A stretch of 64,000 nt of DNA. Source: Owenia fusiformis (Eukaryota > Annelida > Polychaeta > Sabellida > Oweniidae). Each line of letters opens with the position of its first letter. Position 1 is the first letter of the stretch. Under the pieces are notes generated by a model. It saw only the letters and a program-made list of their open reading frames with translations. It was not told where the DNA came from and did no database searches. The position numbers were made by a program, and so were the translations under genes. The stretch spans positions 21,094,931-21,158,930 of the forward strand of contig CAIIXF020000003.1 of NCBI GenBank assembly GCA_903813345.2, written 5' to 3'. Shown here piece by piece: positions 1-15,700 of this stretch.

Positions 1-223
1 TAACATTCAACCTCCAATCACTCACCATGCATTCTTCAAATTGATAACCTAACATGTACCTTGCTCTAATTGGGTTCTGCCACAAAGATTCGTGATCTAC
101 ATGTCAGTGTTAACTCACTGACCAGTTATCATGTCATTTTTCTATATTCAACATTGCAACCTAATGTCCAATCCTGGCTCCAATTCACATACTGATGTGT
201 TTGAGGGTGCAAATGGTAGTTTC

Positions 224-3216
<2,993 letters not shown>

Positions 3217-3439
3217 CTTGGTAAACAGTGAAGGAGTGGGAACTTTGATTCACGAAATTTTATACGATGTCGATGTTAGTGACATCTTTTCAAATGTAAA
3301 AGCTTAGTTAGTTTGTATATTTTTGTTGATTTTTCACCCAGTACCTCGGTCGCACACACATTACGCTTATAGTTTTTAGCAAAGCGTGGGTATAAAGTTG
3401 ACATTTACACTCGTGACTCTATTTTTATACTCATATATA

Positions 3440-5407
3440 CACAGGCTGGTATCGAAAAATTTGTCCGCTGTGACGGAGCGTGCTATTTTGCATAGAAACA
3501 CTTAGAAACCCACACAATTTATTTTTTTACTCATATGTTTCGCTATACCAAAGAAAATTTCTTACTCCATGCAATGAGTATATCATTTGCGGGTAATTTT
3601 AACTTTTGTTTGAAGTCCAACAACGCTAAGAGTAAAAGCTATTGAAAACGGCGCCAGGGTATCATACTCCAAAATGTACTATTTGTTTTATTTCTTTTTA
3701 ATGGTACAATATAGTGACACGATAATATTTACATATGTTTTCAGCATAACTCTGAAGGTATTAATGATATCTTGATGTATTGGGTATTTTTAATATTTTT
3801 TATAAAAAATAATGTTTACATTTTTTGTCAGCTGTGACGGAGCAGTTTTAACTGCGAACTACGTTAAGAATTTAAGATTCAAATTATATCTTTTAAAAGT
3901 ACCCTTAGAAGAGAGAACGTCATAAATCACTTTCCTAAATAATGACAAGCAGCCTCTTGGAGATATGGGGTAATGTAAATCTTAGATATAGGAAAAACGA
4001 CCACTCTTAGTATTTTTCGGAGGTTTGTACTGAAATCAACATGAATCAACATGATGTAAACTCAACATAATATTTCTAATACGTTTTCGCCTAGACGTCT
4101 TGAAATGTCACGTGTAGTGTAAATAGGGCTAATATGAATTTACTTATTCGAAATAGCGCACAGACATCATGCATGCCGACAGATGTATAACCTTTTACCA
4201 CATAATATTATATTACTGTATATAAGATGATCCCAATACAGATTTAATTTGCAATTATTTGAAATTCATGAAATTCATCGTTTTGCATAAAAAAATATAA
4301 TATATAAAAAAAGTCTTTGTAAACGTGCTGCATTGTAAAACCTGTATCAATGAATATCTTTCTCTAGTGAACACCTCTTCTTATCAAATATTCCTCTGAC
4401 TTCTGTATGAAATTGCCTCTATGGAGTGAACATCTATACCAACTGGGAACACATTTTTGGGCTCCATATGTGTTCACTGTACACATATTTTACTGTAGTT
4501 GCATCAGATAGCCATAACTCTTAGTCAAATAAAGAACGATCTTTAAATCAAATTTTGCATTTTCGTATTTCAAGATACATTCAACTTACCTTTTGGAACG
4601 ACTAAAGAGGGTAGAACAATCCACAGTCCATACCATTATATGTATTTAGCTTCATCTTAAGCAAATCATTTTACTTCAAATAATTAAGTTACCGTAAAAA
4701 TGACCATGTCAGGCCGATGGATCCACAGAGGGCACTACGAAAGGCAAATACCCTTTACTGAAATGGAAGTTGACTATCATTTTCATGAGTTACCATGCAT
4801 AAGTTGGATTGCAGTACAAACTGAGAAAAGAAGCTTAAAGAGTGGTCGTATATACATCTCAGAATTTGAATTGTATACTTTTATTACGTTTCATTTTTCA
4901 GAATACTTTACGAAAGAGATTTGACACGCTCGCTCCTCTAAAGTTTAGTTGTAAAGAAATATATTATGAATCTAAATTCTTAACGCATTTCAGATTTGAA
5001 ACTGCTCCGTCACAGCGGACAAAAAAATTAATTATTATTTTTTATCAAAAAAATTAAAAATACCCAATACATAAATATCTCATTAATACCTTCAGAGTTA
5101 TGCTGAAAACATATGTAAATATTATCGTGTCGCTATATTGTACCATTAAAAAGAAATAAAAGAAATGGTACATTTTGGAGTATGATACTCTGACGCCGTT
5201 TTCAATAGCTTTTACTCATAACGTTGTTGGACTTCAAACAGAATTTAAAGTTACCCGCAAATGATATATCCATTGCATGGAGTCAGTAATTTTCTTTGAT
5301 ATAGCAAAACATATGAGTAAAAAAATAAATTGTGTGGATTTCCTAGTGATTCTATGCAAAATAGCACGCTCCGTCACAGCGGACAAATTTTTCGATACCA
5401 GCCTGTG
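3440..5407. mobile_element. 1.97 kb foldback DNA element with about 410-bp inverted arms
   Basis: Starts CACAGGCTGGTATCG and ends CGATACCAGCCTGTG. The arms (about 3440-3850 and 4995-5407) are inverted copies with scattered differences, and include the words TTGTCCGCTGTGACGGAGC and CAAAATAGCACGCTCCGTCA. It is flanked by ATATA on both sides (3435-3439, 5408-5412), a possible 5-bp target duplication in AT-rich sequence. The centre (about 3850-4995) shows no transposase; its small reading frames resemble nothing I know. It is a non-autonomous element of unassigned superfamily. The word TCCGTCACAGC recurs at each arm's inner end as well. Confidence 0.85.
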
Positions 5408-5572
5408 ATATACATTGTGAGATCCGCCAGTCTCATCCGGCCCTTTCAACTAGCCTAGTAATAGCGGCCCCTAATTGTCTCTCTCAAGCTACATGTAAAT
5501 AGATAAAATAGAGACTGCTAACTCACAATGGTGCATGTATAGGGCCCTACACGTATATCACGGGGTCTATCC

Positions 5573-6418
5573 AGGCCCTGCTGACATCGCGAGCAATGAG
5601 CTCATGTTAGAAGCGGGGCCTTGAGAGAAATGATAAAATTTTCTATGAAACCCTTGGTAAGTGAAACTCAGTACAACTTTATTTCATAGTACAATGGCTA
5701 TTTCAATTGCAGGGCAACCATAGGCCAAGGGAAAAGTAATAGTAAGCTGTATATAGAAGAGAAAGGTCCACAAGTAACGGATTGAAATTTTTTAGTGTTG
5801 GCACTACATGTAGTTCTCCTTACTGGTATCAAATTGTATTCCCAAATCTCTCCAAAATCTTCTTCAACGTGTTTTTCAAACTAATATCATTGCTTTTTCA
5901 AATCTTTATCTTAAAACTGCATATAATACTGCATATAAAACAACAACTATGGATATCTGCAATTGCCTGGCAAGCCGAAACTGATTTGGTTGGTTAATAC
6001 AGAAATTGTCACTGGTGGAGGTCAGCAGTGACCAATCAGATCACTTGTTTACAAATGTACCTTTTTTCTGGATAATGAACTTGCCAATTTTCAGAAATTC
6101 TCTCTTTTAGACAGCATTATTCACTCTATATCATCTGACTGAGTTTCAATCTTAGGTAAGAGCTACAAAGAGAACTATCAATTTTCTATCAACTGCCCGT
6201 TGCTTTTTGAAAATAATATACTAAATATTGTTGATATCTCCATCTTAACAAGTGGTATAAGTCAGACTTGTTCACCTGTCTCTTCTATATACGGCTTACT
6301 ATTACTTTACCCTTGGCCTATGAGGGCAACGACGTTCTTCAACAATAACTATTTCTTATCATATCTCTCAAGGCCCCACTTCTAACATGAGCTCATTGCT
6401 CGCGATGTCGGCGGCCGG
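5573..6418. mobile_element. Second foldback element, about 850 bp
   Basis: Arms: ACATCGCGAGCAATGAGCTC at about 5583 is inverted at about 6391-6410, continuing through CATGTTAGAAG..GGGGCCTTGAGAGA. An inner arm pair lies at about 5718-5770 and 6268-6340 (CCAAGGG..AGTAATAGTAAGC..GTATATAGAAGAGA). No coding capacity seen. No clear target duplication, so the exact ends are uncertain. Confidence 0.75.
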
Positions 6419-6539
6419 GGAAACTGCTCGCAATAGCCTATATACGGGGTACCTCTGGTACTGAAATATTCTAACCACTACATTCTCATTCTCACAATAG
6501 CCTGAGAATTCCAGGCCATACAGCATATTCATGTCTGCA

Positions 6540-6832
6540 TTAGTTCACCACCAGTGTGTATTCCAATCAGTTTGATCCATAGTCTCACCAGTGTGTATCC
6601 TAATCAGTTCACATTATCACCAGTGTGTATCAAAATCAAATTCACATTATCACCAGTGTGTATCCCCAATCAGTTGACATTATTACCAGTGTGTATCCCA
6701 ATCAGTTGACATTATCACCAGGGTGTATCCCAATCAGTTCACATTATTACCAGTGTGCATCCCAATCAGTTGACATTATCACAAGTGTGTATCCCAATCA
6801 GTTGACATTTTATGCAAGTGTCATATAATAGC
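6540..6832. repeat. Minisatellite, about 31-32 bp unit
   Basis: About eight imperfect copies of a unit containing CAGTTGACATTATCACCAG and TGTGTATCCCAAT. Copies vary between CAGTTCAC and CAGTTGAC and between ATTATC and ATTATT. The open frame across it is repeat sequence, not a gene. Confidence 0.9.
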
Positions 6833-6835
6833 CCA

Positions 6836-9282
6836 ATCACTTCATATTACGATCCCCGGTGTTAATCCATATCAGAGGGTCACAATCGCACCAATTAGCC
6901 TGCCAATCATTCCCAAATGATCATGAAATGACTCCCATGTTTGAGAAAAAAAACATGTTTTTATCACGATAGGCCAAAGAAAATGAAGTTTTAAGCTAAA
7001 TCTAGAAAGCAGTATTAAGCTCAATCTAGAAAGTAGGATTATACTCAATCTAGAAAGTGATTACTACTTTTCCCTTGGCCTTGGGTTTAATGCATAAGCT
7101 ACATGTGTACGATCTGTTTTTAGCATACAGTAGTTTGTGAAGCGAAAACGTGGTTCATATTAAAAAATTAACAGGTGACCTACTTGAAAAACTTAGCCCA
7201 GAGAAAGTCAAAAGATTGGGAGATGGTAGAGATGGTTTGCAAAAAGACGCCTAAAGGTTTGGTAGCGATATGGTGAATTGAACTAAATTGAACATACAGT
7301 ATATTCTATACACACCAGTCAACAAATTCTGAAAAATACTAATCGTCAGTGTAATGGTCATCTTTTGAATGGTAACAATTTAATTTAATTTCCGACTTTT
7401 GATACATTGATTTAGAAAACATATCAGAAACAGTTTTGTTCTTGGTATGTTTGGAATGAAACATCCTCTATAGTACCCGCCGGACCGTGCCTCTTTGGAA
7501 CAAACTGATATATATAAGTATGACTACGTATTTAGGTCTCTCAATATTGTATGCGTATACAGAGGAAAGTTTGGTTCATTCAAAATGAGTATCTTAAAAA
7601 TAAAATGTACATATTCATTTTATCTTTTGGGGGTATTTATTTTATTTCTATATACATGTACTTTTAACATAATGGTATACTTTTTACACACGTTATTTTT
7701 GTTCCAACAAGGCTCGGATAGATACTTCATTTCATTCCCAAGAATTGGTAGAAAACAACAAAATTGCACAGAAAAACAATTCCATAAAATATTCATAGTA
7801 TGCTAAGAGATTTATTGAACTAGAATCTTATTTTCATCACAAAAGGTATTGATGTGAAGGTTTAGAATTCTAAAAGACTAGTTGTACCACATACTGTAGC
7901 CTCTAAAATCCGAGGTAGGAGATTCTATATGCATTCTGATTCACAAGGTTTCAGTTGCTCTAACTTGTGTTATCTTGGAAGTCGAAAATGGGCTACATGT
8001 AGAATGAAGTGAAGTATTTTGTGTTGATACACGTTTTAAACCACATTCCCAATTGTAATTCTACATGCAGATTTCAAATATGATATTACTTTGCCTGAAT
8101 TTTTTTTATTTCTGATGAATGAACTACGCAAATCAAGATTACTTGCATCTATTTAGTCTACATATTTATGTCACGCCAATCCTAATTTGTATCTTACAAA
8201 ATATCATCGATAACTAATTTTTATGTTCATGTATACTACTATTTTATAAGGTATATTTTTAACTGCCTTCCTGGTATGGTAGTCTTGATGCGAAATAATA
8301 TATGACATCGAAATAAATCAATGTCAACTGTACCCTTTGTAAACATTGAATGGTTAATGTGACTATATACATTTTACATTTAAATTTGAAGTTTTCTTTC
8401 AGTAAAATTATTTTTTATTCATGAATATACATTAAAATTTAACAGTGTTGAAGTTTAACTGAGGTCGAAGTAACATGAAAATATTAACTGTGGAAATGAA
8501 AATATCAACATGTACAAGGTACATATATACATGTATAAACTCAACAGCATAGAGAAAATAAGTCTACTACATTTAATAGTTTTTCAAGAGAGGGGGCCCA
8601 AAAGATTTCGTGCTAAAGCACTAACAGTATCTACATTTTGTTAAAACAATGATCTGATACGAAAACGTTTTGGTGAAATTAGGAGCTCGCATATTTTGAA
8701 ATTTCGCCAATAAGCTATCTAGATCAATATACGTAGTATCTCATTAAATTGATTAAGCTGGTTTTGCTATATAAATAAAACAAATATAGCTATATTTGGT
8801 TAATAGTGTGGCGACTTGCAGTGGTGACTAAGCAGGGGTTTTAACATGTCCGGCATATTGTTGTAACAGTAATTTGTGATCTGGCAATGATTAACCGTAT
8901 ATTCAACGCATAGGACGTACACTTATCACTTAGTACATTCACCTATCGTATTACCTATTGTTTGAATTCTTCAATCAGAGGACTATTTCTAGATAACTCT
9001 CTATGTAAGTATTTGGCACAGGAATAAAACAGGACTTTGGACTTCATTTCTGCTTGGAGTTTGACGGAGGAGGTTGTTGCAATATTGCTTTCTAAATTAA
9101 CATCCCGGCAAAAATAGCCAAATTATACTATTTTATGAATCACGTGATCGATGAACCATCAACACCAATCAAAACTATAGATACACAGATCACGTGTCCG
9201 TCAGGGTTTAACACGATAACAAGTGGGCATTTCCAGTCATAGACTTAAATCATTCCGAGTTATTTTATATTTATCTAAAAAG
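6836..9282. other. Gene-free stretch before the coactosin gene
   Basis: No exon pair with consistent phase and no recognisable protein was found. It is AT-rich, with a short direct repetition of CTCAATCTAGAAAGT near 7000-7060. The last few hundred bases before 9283 presumably include the coactosin promoter and 5' UTR, but I see no clear TATA box. Confidence 0.5.
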
Positions 9283-12232
9283 ATGACTACAAAAATCGAC
9301 AAAGAAACAATTCAGGATGTTTATAGGGAGATTCGTGATGATACAAGTGACGTAGCATGGTAAGTAAAATTTATTCTGTTTCGTTGAATTATATATCTTA
9401 TACACCCATCACTTAACAAAAGGTCAGCTTATCTGTGGTATTTAATGTACCGGACTACTTGACCAGGTCGTTATGGGAATAGTGCATATATCCACTGTAA
9501 AATAACTCGGCCAAAAGTTTTTAAAACATTAATTATCATGGGTCTCTACATGGGCCTGTATGTTAGGCATTTTCACTTTTCATATTACAATGCCTTTAAA
9601 TAATCAGGAAATGGAAATCCTTCAATTTGACAGCATGATTTTGGCTCGTATTATAACTAGTTTATTGATATCGCATTTCGAATTATTTTTCAGGGCTGTT
9701 TTGAAATACAATGCCAATTTGATCGAACTAGAATCAAAGGGACAGGATTACGAAGAATTCAAATCAAAATTTTCAGGTATGATAATAGAAAAATGTTTCC
9801 AACAAATAAACCTTAATTGATAACATGGGCTTTCAACAAAAAGCTCACGTTGATAACGCCCCCTCCCCCACCCTCTATACATAGAGCAAAAATAAATTGA
9901 TTTTTACTCGAGAATCATATAATAAGGGATTCAGTCTAGACAAAAAGATAATTATCTGTATCTGTACGCTGAATAGCTAATCCATGACGCATCCTTTCAT
10001 TGCAATAGGGTTTCCTTGTGCACTTATTTATGGCCACAAGTCCCCATTGAGAATCTAGGAGTCGATGTGTCATCAGGTCACTTTGAACTGTTGGTTAAGT
10101 GGACTCGCATTCCAACACTATAAACGTGCACCGAAATTATCAGCAATGTACACGTTAACTCCACTTTCATTCAGTCGAATCCCTTTCAAAAATTTCATAT
10201 GATAGTAAATACGATTGTTGATGTATTTGCTAAAGCATCCTTGGCCCAAGAGTAATTTATTGCATTACATTATGATCTGCTATGAAAGCAGCGGAGGACC
10301 GATCTTGAAGGATGGCTTTAATATATAGGGGAGTATTGGGGCATATTGTGCATCGTTAATCTGATTATAAAGTCAATTTTTATGTCACCACTTTTATTAT
10401 AGTCTCCAGTTTTTTGTGGCTGCGGTTGGTTTCGGAGTTCGACGTCTGTAACAAATGGCATGTGGTGACATTTTGCATATCATTAATGTCCTGTATCGAT
10501 TTTTATATAATTGTCATTTTCTACTGATTAATCAACCCTATCAGAAATTCAGATTAAGTAAATGGACGTGATACTGACATCTCGTTACTCTTCTCGATGG
10601 TAATAACCATGGCAGCCTTATTTAATCATGTACGAAATACGTGAACAATCGCGTATTAAGGTTAAGCCGTGAGGAGGTTATCAGTATTGGACATATATGC
10701 AGGGATTTCTATTTGTCATCCGATTATTATGTCCTCTTTAACCATCACGCGTCGACTGGTTCAGAGGCTAGTTATGATTTCTAGACGAGATGCAGCTCTC
10801 TTTTTGTAAACGAGAGATATCCTGGAAGTGAAACAGTTTCCTCAGCATCAGTGTTAATTTTGCCTAATCATTTAATTTGTCTGTTACCTAATTTATGCCA
10901 GGTTCGGAAAATTAAATGTCGGAAATATTATCTTCATAATGTTATCCAATGGGAAGTTTCTTGTCGTTAGGAAAATTAAAATTAGGAAAATAATAACAGA
11001 CGTGTTCCCAACTAGAATAATCTATGGTCAACTGCCAGACGGTTTACAGGAGGATCACTTCACTTTCAATTTGATTACTGCATTTCGCGATCACATCTAC
11101 ACTGGTCAGTATCAAGCGAAGGTAACGTCCGTTACCTTCACATCTAAGATGATGGACGTTAAATGTAGATTTTGATATGTTTTAGTTTTATCGAATTAAA
11201 CCACTTTATAGTTGACGTTATGCTTTGATATTTGAACTATACCAGGCTTATTGTATATCCCATGGAAACTGGATTATGATCAACTGTTCATATATCCAAA
11301 TATCATATACAGTTCAACGATATCTCTCAACACATACAATTATGTAAGGGAAGGTTATTAATTTCCTGTCTTAAATTGACTTCAGTTTTAAAAGTTTCAA
11401 TTCCAGATTAAGTAAATTTTGATTTACATGCATGTACCTGTGTACCTCTTTTGTCAACAGATGATGACCGAGGTTTCGGGTTCGTTCGAGTGACAACAGG
11501 AGACGAACTGAGCAAGCGAGCCAAGTTTGCTCTCATAGCCTGGGTCGGCGCTAATGTAAATGGAATGAAGAGAGCGAAGATGGGAACTGACAAGACTTTA
11601 GTCAAAAATGTGATACAGGTGCGTCTTGTCAGTGTCAATGGTGCTCAATAGATGACACTAAAATACATTATTGGCTATTGATTTGAAAAGCTATGATATT
11701 TTATAACGGTCTTGAATTTTGATACATTAAAGATGAGTGCATTTTAAGGCACTCATATTAAGCTTCATAAAACTTGATGGAACAGAATCTATCAAGAAAA
11801 TTCGTTTGTGTATACGTATTTGTATTTTATTTTATGATTTACTAAAGCAATATTAACCCTGGCGCCATCTGGATACGAGTTTTCGTAAGAATATGATAGT
11901 GCAAATAGGCATATGGGGTTTAGTCATCTCGAGGTGTGGCTTGCATCCAATGATATTTCATTTGGAAATGTTAGGAGCAAAAGGTCGTCGATTAAGGGGG
12001 GGATAATGGACACTTTTCAACTTGATAAATGTTGTTGAATTTGATAAGTAAGAGAAAGACAGTTTTTATGTCTTGAATTCCTTTGGTGTCTTACGGTTCA
12101 ATCCATTTTTGCTTCCAGAACTTTGCAATAGAGCTGATGACGTCAGATCAAGATGAATTAGAAGAATCATATATTAGAGAAGAACTTGCGAAGGTTGGTG
12201 GCGCGAACTATGGATCTGGTTCTCGTGATTGA
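9283..12232 (+). CDS. COTL1: Coactosin-like ADF-homology actin-binding protein, 4 exons
   Basis: Exons 9283-9359, 9694-9776, 11461-11618 and 12119-12232 join in phase to 143 codons plus stop; vertebrate coactosin-like protein is 142 aa. The product is a single ADF-homology domain. Recognisable family words: IRDDTSDVAWAVLKY, DDDRGFGFVRVTTGDELSKR, FALIAWVG and AKMGTDKTLVKNV. The family binds filamentous actin in the cytoplasm and, in vertebrates, also 5-lipoxygenase. The first intron splits the Trp codon of DVAW. The start ATG at 9283 gives MTTKIDKE, the expected short N-terminus. The 5' ends of all introns are GTAAGT, GTATGA or GTGCGT. It lies convergent with the ShKT gene, whose stop is about 530 bp downstream. 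It looks intact. Confidence 0.95.
10382..10474. repeat. TGTCACCAC dispersed element, copy 1
   Basis: Begins ATGTCACCAC, contains TCTCCAGTTTTTTGTGG and ends TCTGTAACAAATGGCATGTG then GTGACA. The TGTCACCAC end is inverted at the other side. Similar copies lie near 21340-21475, 34976-35075, 44155-44255 and 51530-51660. A miniature inverted-repeat element in the second coactosin intron. Confidence 0.75.
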
Positions 12233-12764
12233 TGACAGTTTATGGGATAATGCAATGTAGATATGGATTCCAAGCTCATTTGTATATATAAGGGACTTTA
12301 TTGTATATTATTATTGCATCTACTAGGTTAAATAATTAGTGTCCACCAATCGAATGTGGATAATCTCCGGACACAAGGAACAACCCGACAATAGTCACCA
12401 TGAAACGCACAACGTTATTTAAGATGGCGCTGTACCTGTAATCTTGATCACGTGATTACGATTGGACCTATATCATATGATCATCAAATGCCCCTCCATA
12501 GTATATTCGACATTTTTATCTTTAATTCAAAAAATCATGTGCAGCCTCAATATTATATCATATGTTCTGATTTAGTAAAGATTTTCATAAGTTCTCTGAT
12601 GTTATTATTTATGTGGGCTTCGCGGCACTAGTTCAGTAGTTGCGCACTCTAAGATTTAATTTTTACACTATCAGACAAAAACAAACTACATTTCTTACTT
12701 TTACTCAACTTTGTAAAAACATATACAGATAACAGAGACCGATCCGACGTGATATATGGCTGGA
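12233..12764. other. Convergent 3' intergenic stretch
   Basis: Lies between the stop codons of the coactosin gene (+) and the ShKT gene (-). It should hold the two 3' UTRs. I see no gene or convincing repeat. Confidence 0.5.
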
Positions 12765-15700
12765 TTAGAAGTGTTCCTTTGTACATCCGCTGAAATATAA
12801 AATACAACAAATACAAACGTGCTTAATACTGATATTTCTGCATTGGTTAATTGTAATATGGATTGGAAGGAACTTTAACTGTTGCACCACGTTTCAAAAG
12901 GTTTAACTTTTAACACGGGTCGGGCCTATTGTAGTTACTCCAGAGCTCAATCTCCAGAGTAATAAATGCAATACACGATAATAACACACCTGCATGTGGC
13001 ACGGCAATTCTCACTCATGAATTTGTGGAAGGAGGATCCCTTTTCGCAATATCCGTATCTGGCGTAGTTGAGGCAATAGCGTCCGTGTTTGTCATGGCAA
13101 GGTCCTAATGTAATAGTAAAATACATTAACTTTGCAGGGCCGTCAGATGGGGGGGGGTGCGATGGGTGCGACCGCACCCCCCTTTGTCACCCCCCCCAAA
13201 AAATGAAAAGAAAGTTTGAAAATTTTTTTTTGAAAAATATTTTTTTGTAATTTTTTTTCAATATACTCATACACTTTGAAAGTACCCAGAAAGCACCAAA
13301 TAGCATCTTAAAATTGTAAAATTTTCTAGGGGTATTGGCCACCCCTCACACCCCCCACAAAACAATGGAAAAGTTCTTTTATTTTAGTGTTTTGTCTCAG
13401 ACACTTTTACAGACACTTTCACAGACATCATCAAATAGCTCCTTGATACAGTTAGTGTTTCTGGGGGACTAACACTTGCTCTCCTCTTGCATCTTGCACT
13501 TGCATCCTCACACCACCTCCCCCTCTGGTGCCCCCCTTGACCCCCCCCCCCCCCCCAAAAAAAATTGGATAAAAGTTGTGATTTTCTCAAATTCTTTAAT
13601 TGACTCATACACTTTGAAAGTGCCCAGAAAGCACCAAATAGCGTCATAAAATTGTAAAATTTTCTAGGGGGAGTGGGTCACCCCTCATACCCCAAACAAA
13701 ACAATGGAAAAGTTCTGACTTCGTTTTATGTATTGTCTCATCCCCCCTTGACACCCCCCCCCCAAAAAAAAATTGAAAAAGAAATTAAGAATTTTCAAAT
13801 TTTGTATTGACTCATACACTTTGAGAGTGCCCAGAAAGCACCAAATAGCATCTTAAAATTGTAAAATTTTCTTGGGAAATAGGCACTTTTAGGCACAGAC
13901 ACTTTTAAAGTGCCCAGACTTCATCGAATAGCACCTTGATATAGTAAATGCTTCTGGGGACAGATATGGGGGACAAACACTTGCTCCCCCTCTGGCACAT
14001 CAACCCCACCTCCCCCTCTGGCACCCCTCCTTCCCCTTTGACACCCCCAAAATAAAAAAAATATGATTTTTTTCAATGTTTTTATTGACTATACACTTCA
14101 AAAGTGCACAGAAGCACCAAATATCATCTTTAAATTGTAAGATTTTCTAGGAGAGTAAGCCACTCGTCAAATCCCCACAAAACAAAAGAAAATATTCTGA
14201 ATTTCATGTATTGTCTCAGACATTTTTTAAGTGCCCTGACATCATCAAATAGCACCTTGATATGGTCAATGTTTCTGGGGGACAACCCCTTGCTCCCCCT
14301 CTGGCACCCCACCCCACTTCACTCTCTCATCCTTTTTGACACCCCCAAAAGAATTTGAAAAAAATTCACATTTTTCTTATTGACTCATACACTTTGAAAG
14401 TGCCCAGAATGCACCAAATAGCATCTCAAAACTGTAAAATTTCCTAGGGGGAGTGGTCCACTTCTCACACCCCCCACAAAACAATTGGAACGTTTTGAAG
14501 TTGCACTTGTTAATTCCAAACCGATATAGGGAGTAACCGACCCCCCCTCCTCTGACTTACGCGATTTGGTTTACGCGGCAAAAAAATTGACAATTTTATA
14601 TTCTCTTTAGTAAAAACCGCACCCCCCTTGGAGAAAAGTGTCTTACGGGCCTGCTTTGGGTCATAACAAAATCATCAAATCTATCTAAACAATTATGGAA
14701 CATAACCCATGAAAATATTTCATTTCTGTGGATGTCTCCTGGAAAACTGAAAGTTGAAGGACTGAAATTAAAATATTCGAACGTGTGCTTCGGCAGAAAA
14801 TTTGATTTTCACAGATTCAGTCAGTAAAGTTAAAGGAGCAACACGATTGTCCGTCGTATGGTCAGAAGGTAAAAATAAATGTTTGGATCAGTCAAATGTT
14901 CCTGAAGCTAAGCAACCTCAACACGCTGCATTAATCACCGAACTGAGTACACGAGACAAATATGACGACAAGAAGATGGATGCTAAAATCCATCTTAGTT
15001 ATATCCACTTTTGCTGGTGACATAATATACTTTACCCAGTTAACATGTCGGCAAGTATAATATTCCCATCTTCGACTTCAAACTTGATATATATAACACA
15101 AGTTGAAATTAGAGCAACTGAAACCTTGTGAATCAATATGATATTCCCATTTTCAAACATATTTGGACGCGTGCTGGTAAGTCGCATGCGTTGTCAAATG
15201 TGTACCGTTTGCTTTAAAATACATATTATATGCATGTATAGACTGTATAGTACTCACCTTTTGTGGGTGGAGGTGCGGTTGGGGCAACGTGTATTTTGTT
15301 ACGTCTGATCAGCTCTGTCCAGAGGCGGGCGATACCTGTAGATGTGGCTTCCTGAAACGTCAATAAATAGGCAATTCTGTGCGGTTCGATATAGATACCG
15401 AAGTTATCGGACTTTTCCTATTTTAACATAATATAAAATTCCAATTCCGAAAAGTCAAGGAAATGGCCATAATCAAAGAGAAAATAGATATCAAATTGTA
15501 CTCTGTAATTGTGTTCGAAATTGTGTAAAAAAGTGTGGTCTCACGATCTTGAAGCTAGAAACGTCGAATCGTCCTTGCTTAATTTGAAATATTAAAGGAT
15601 TTGATCGATCAAACAATAGATGTCACGTCTCTTCTATACTGGCCGTGTTAAAAGCGGTTATTTTTAAATATTATTCAAAATGGCAACGAGGTTTCTGTTA

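Noticed and set aside
7495-7806. 103-residue hydrophobic frame
   Set aside because: Low-complexity AT-rich composition; no splice context or known domain.
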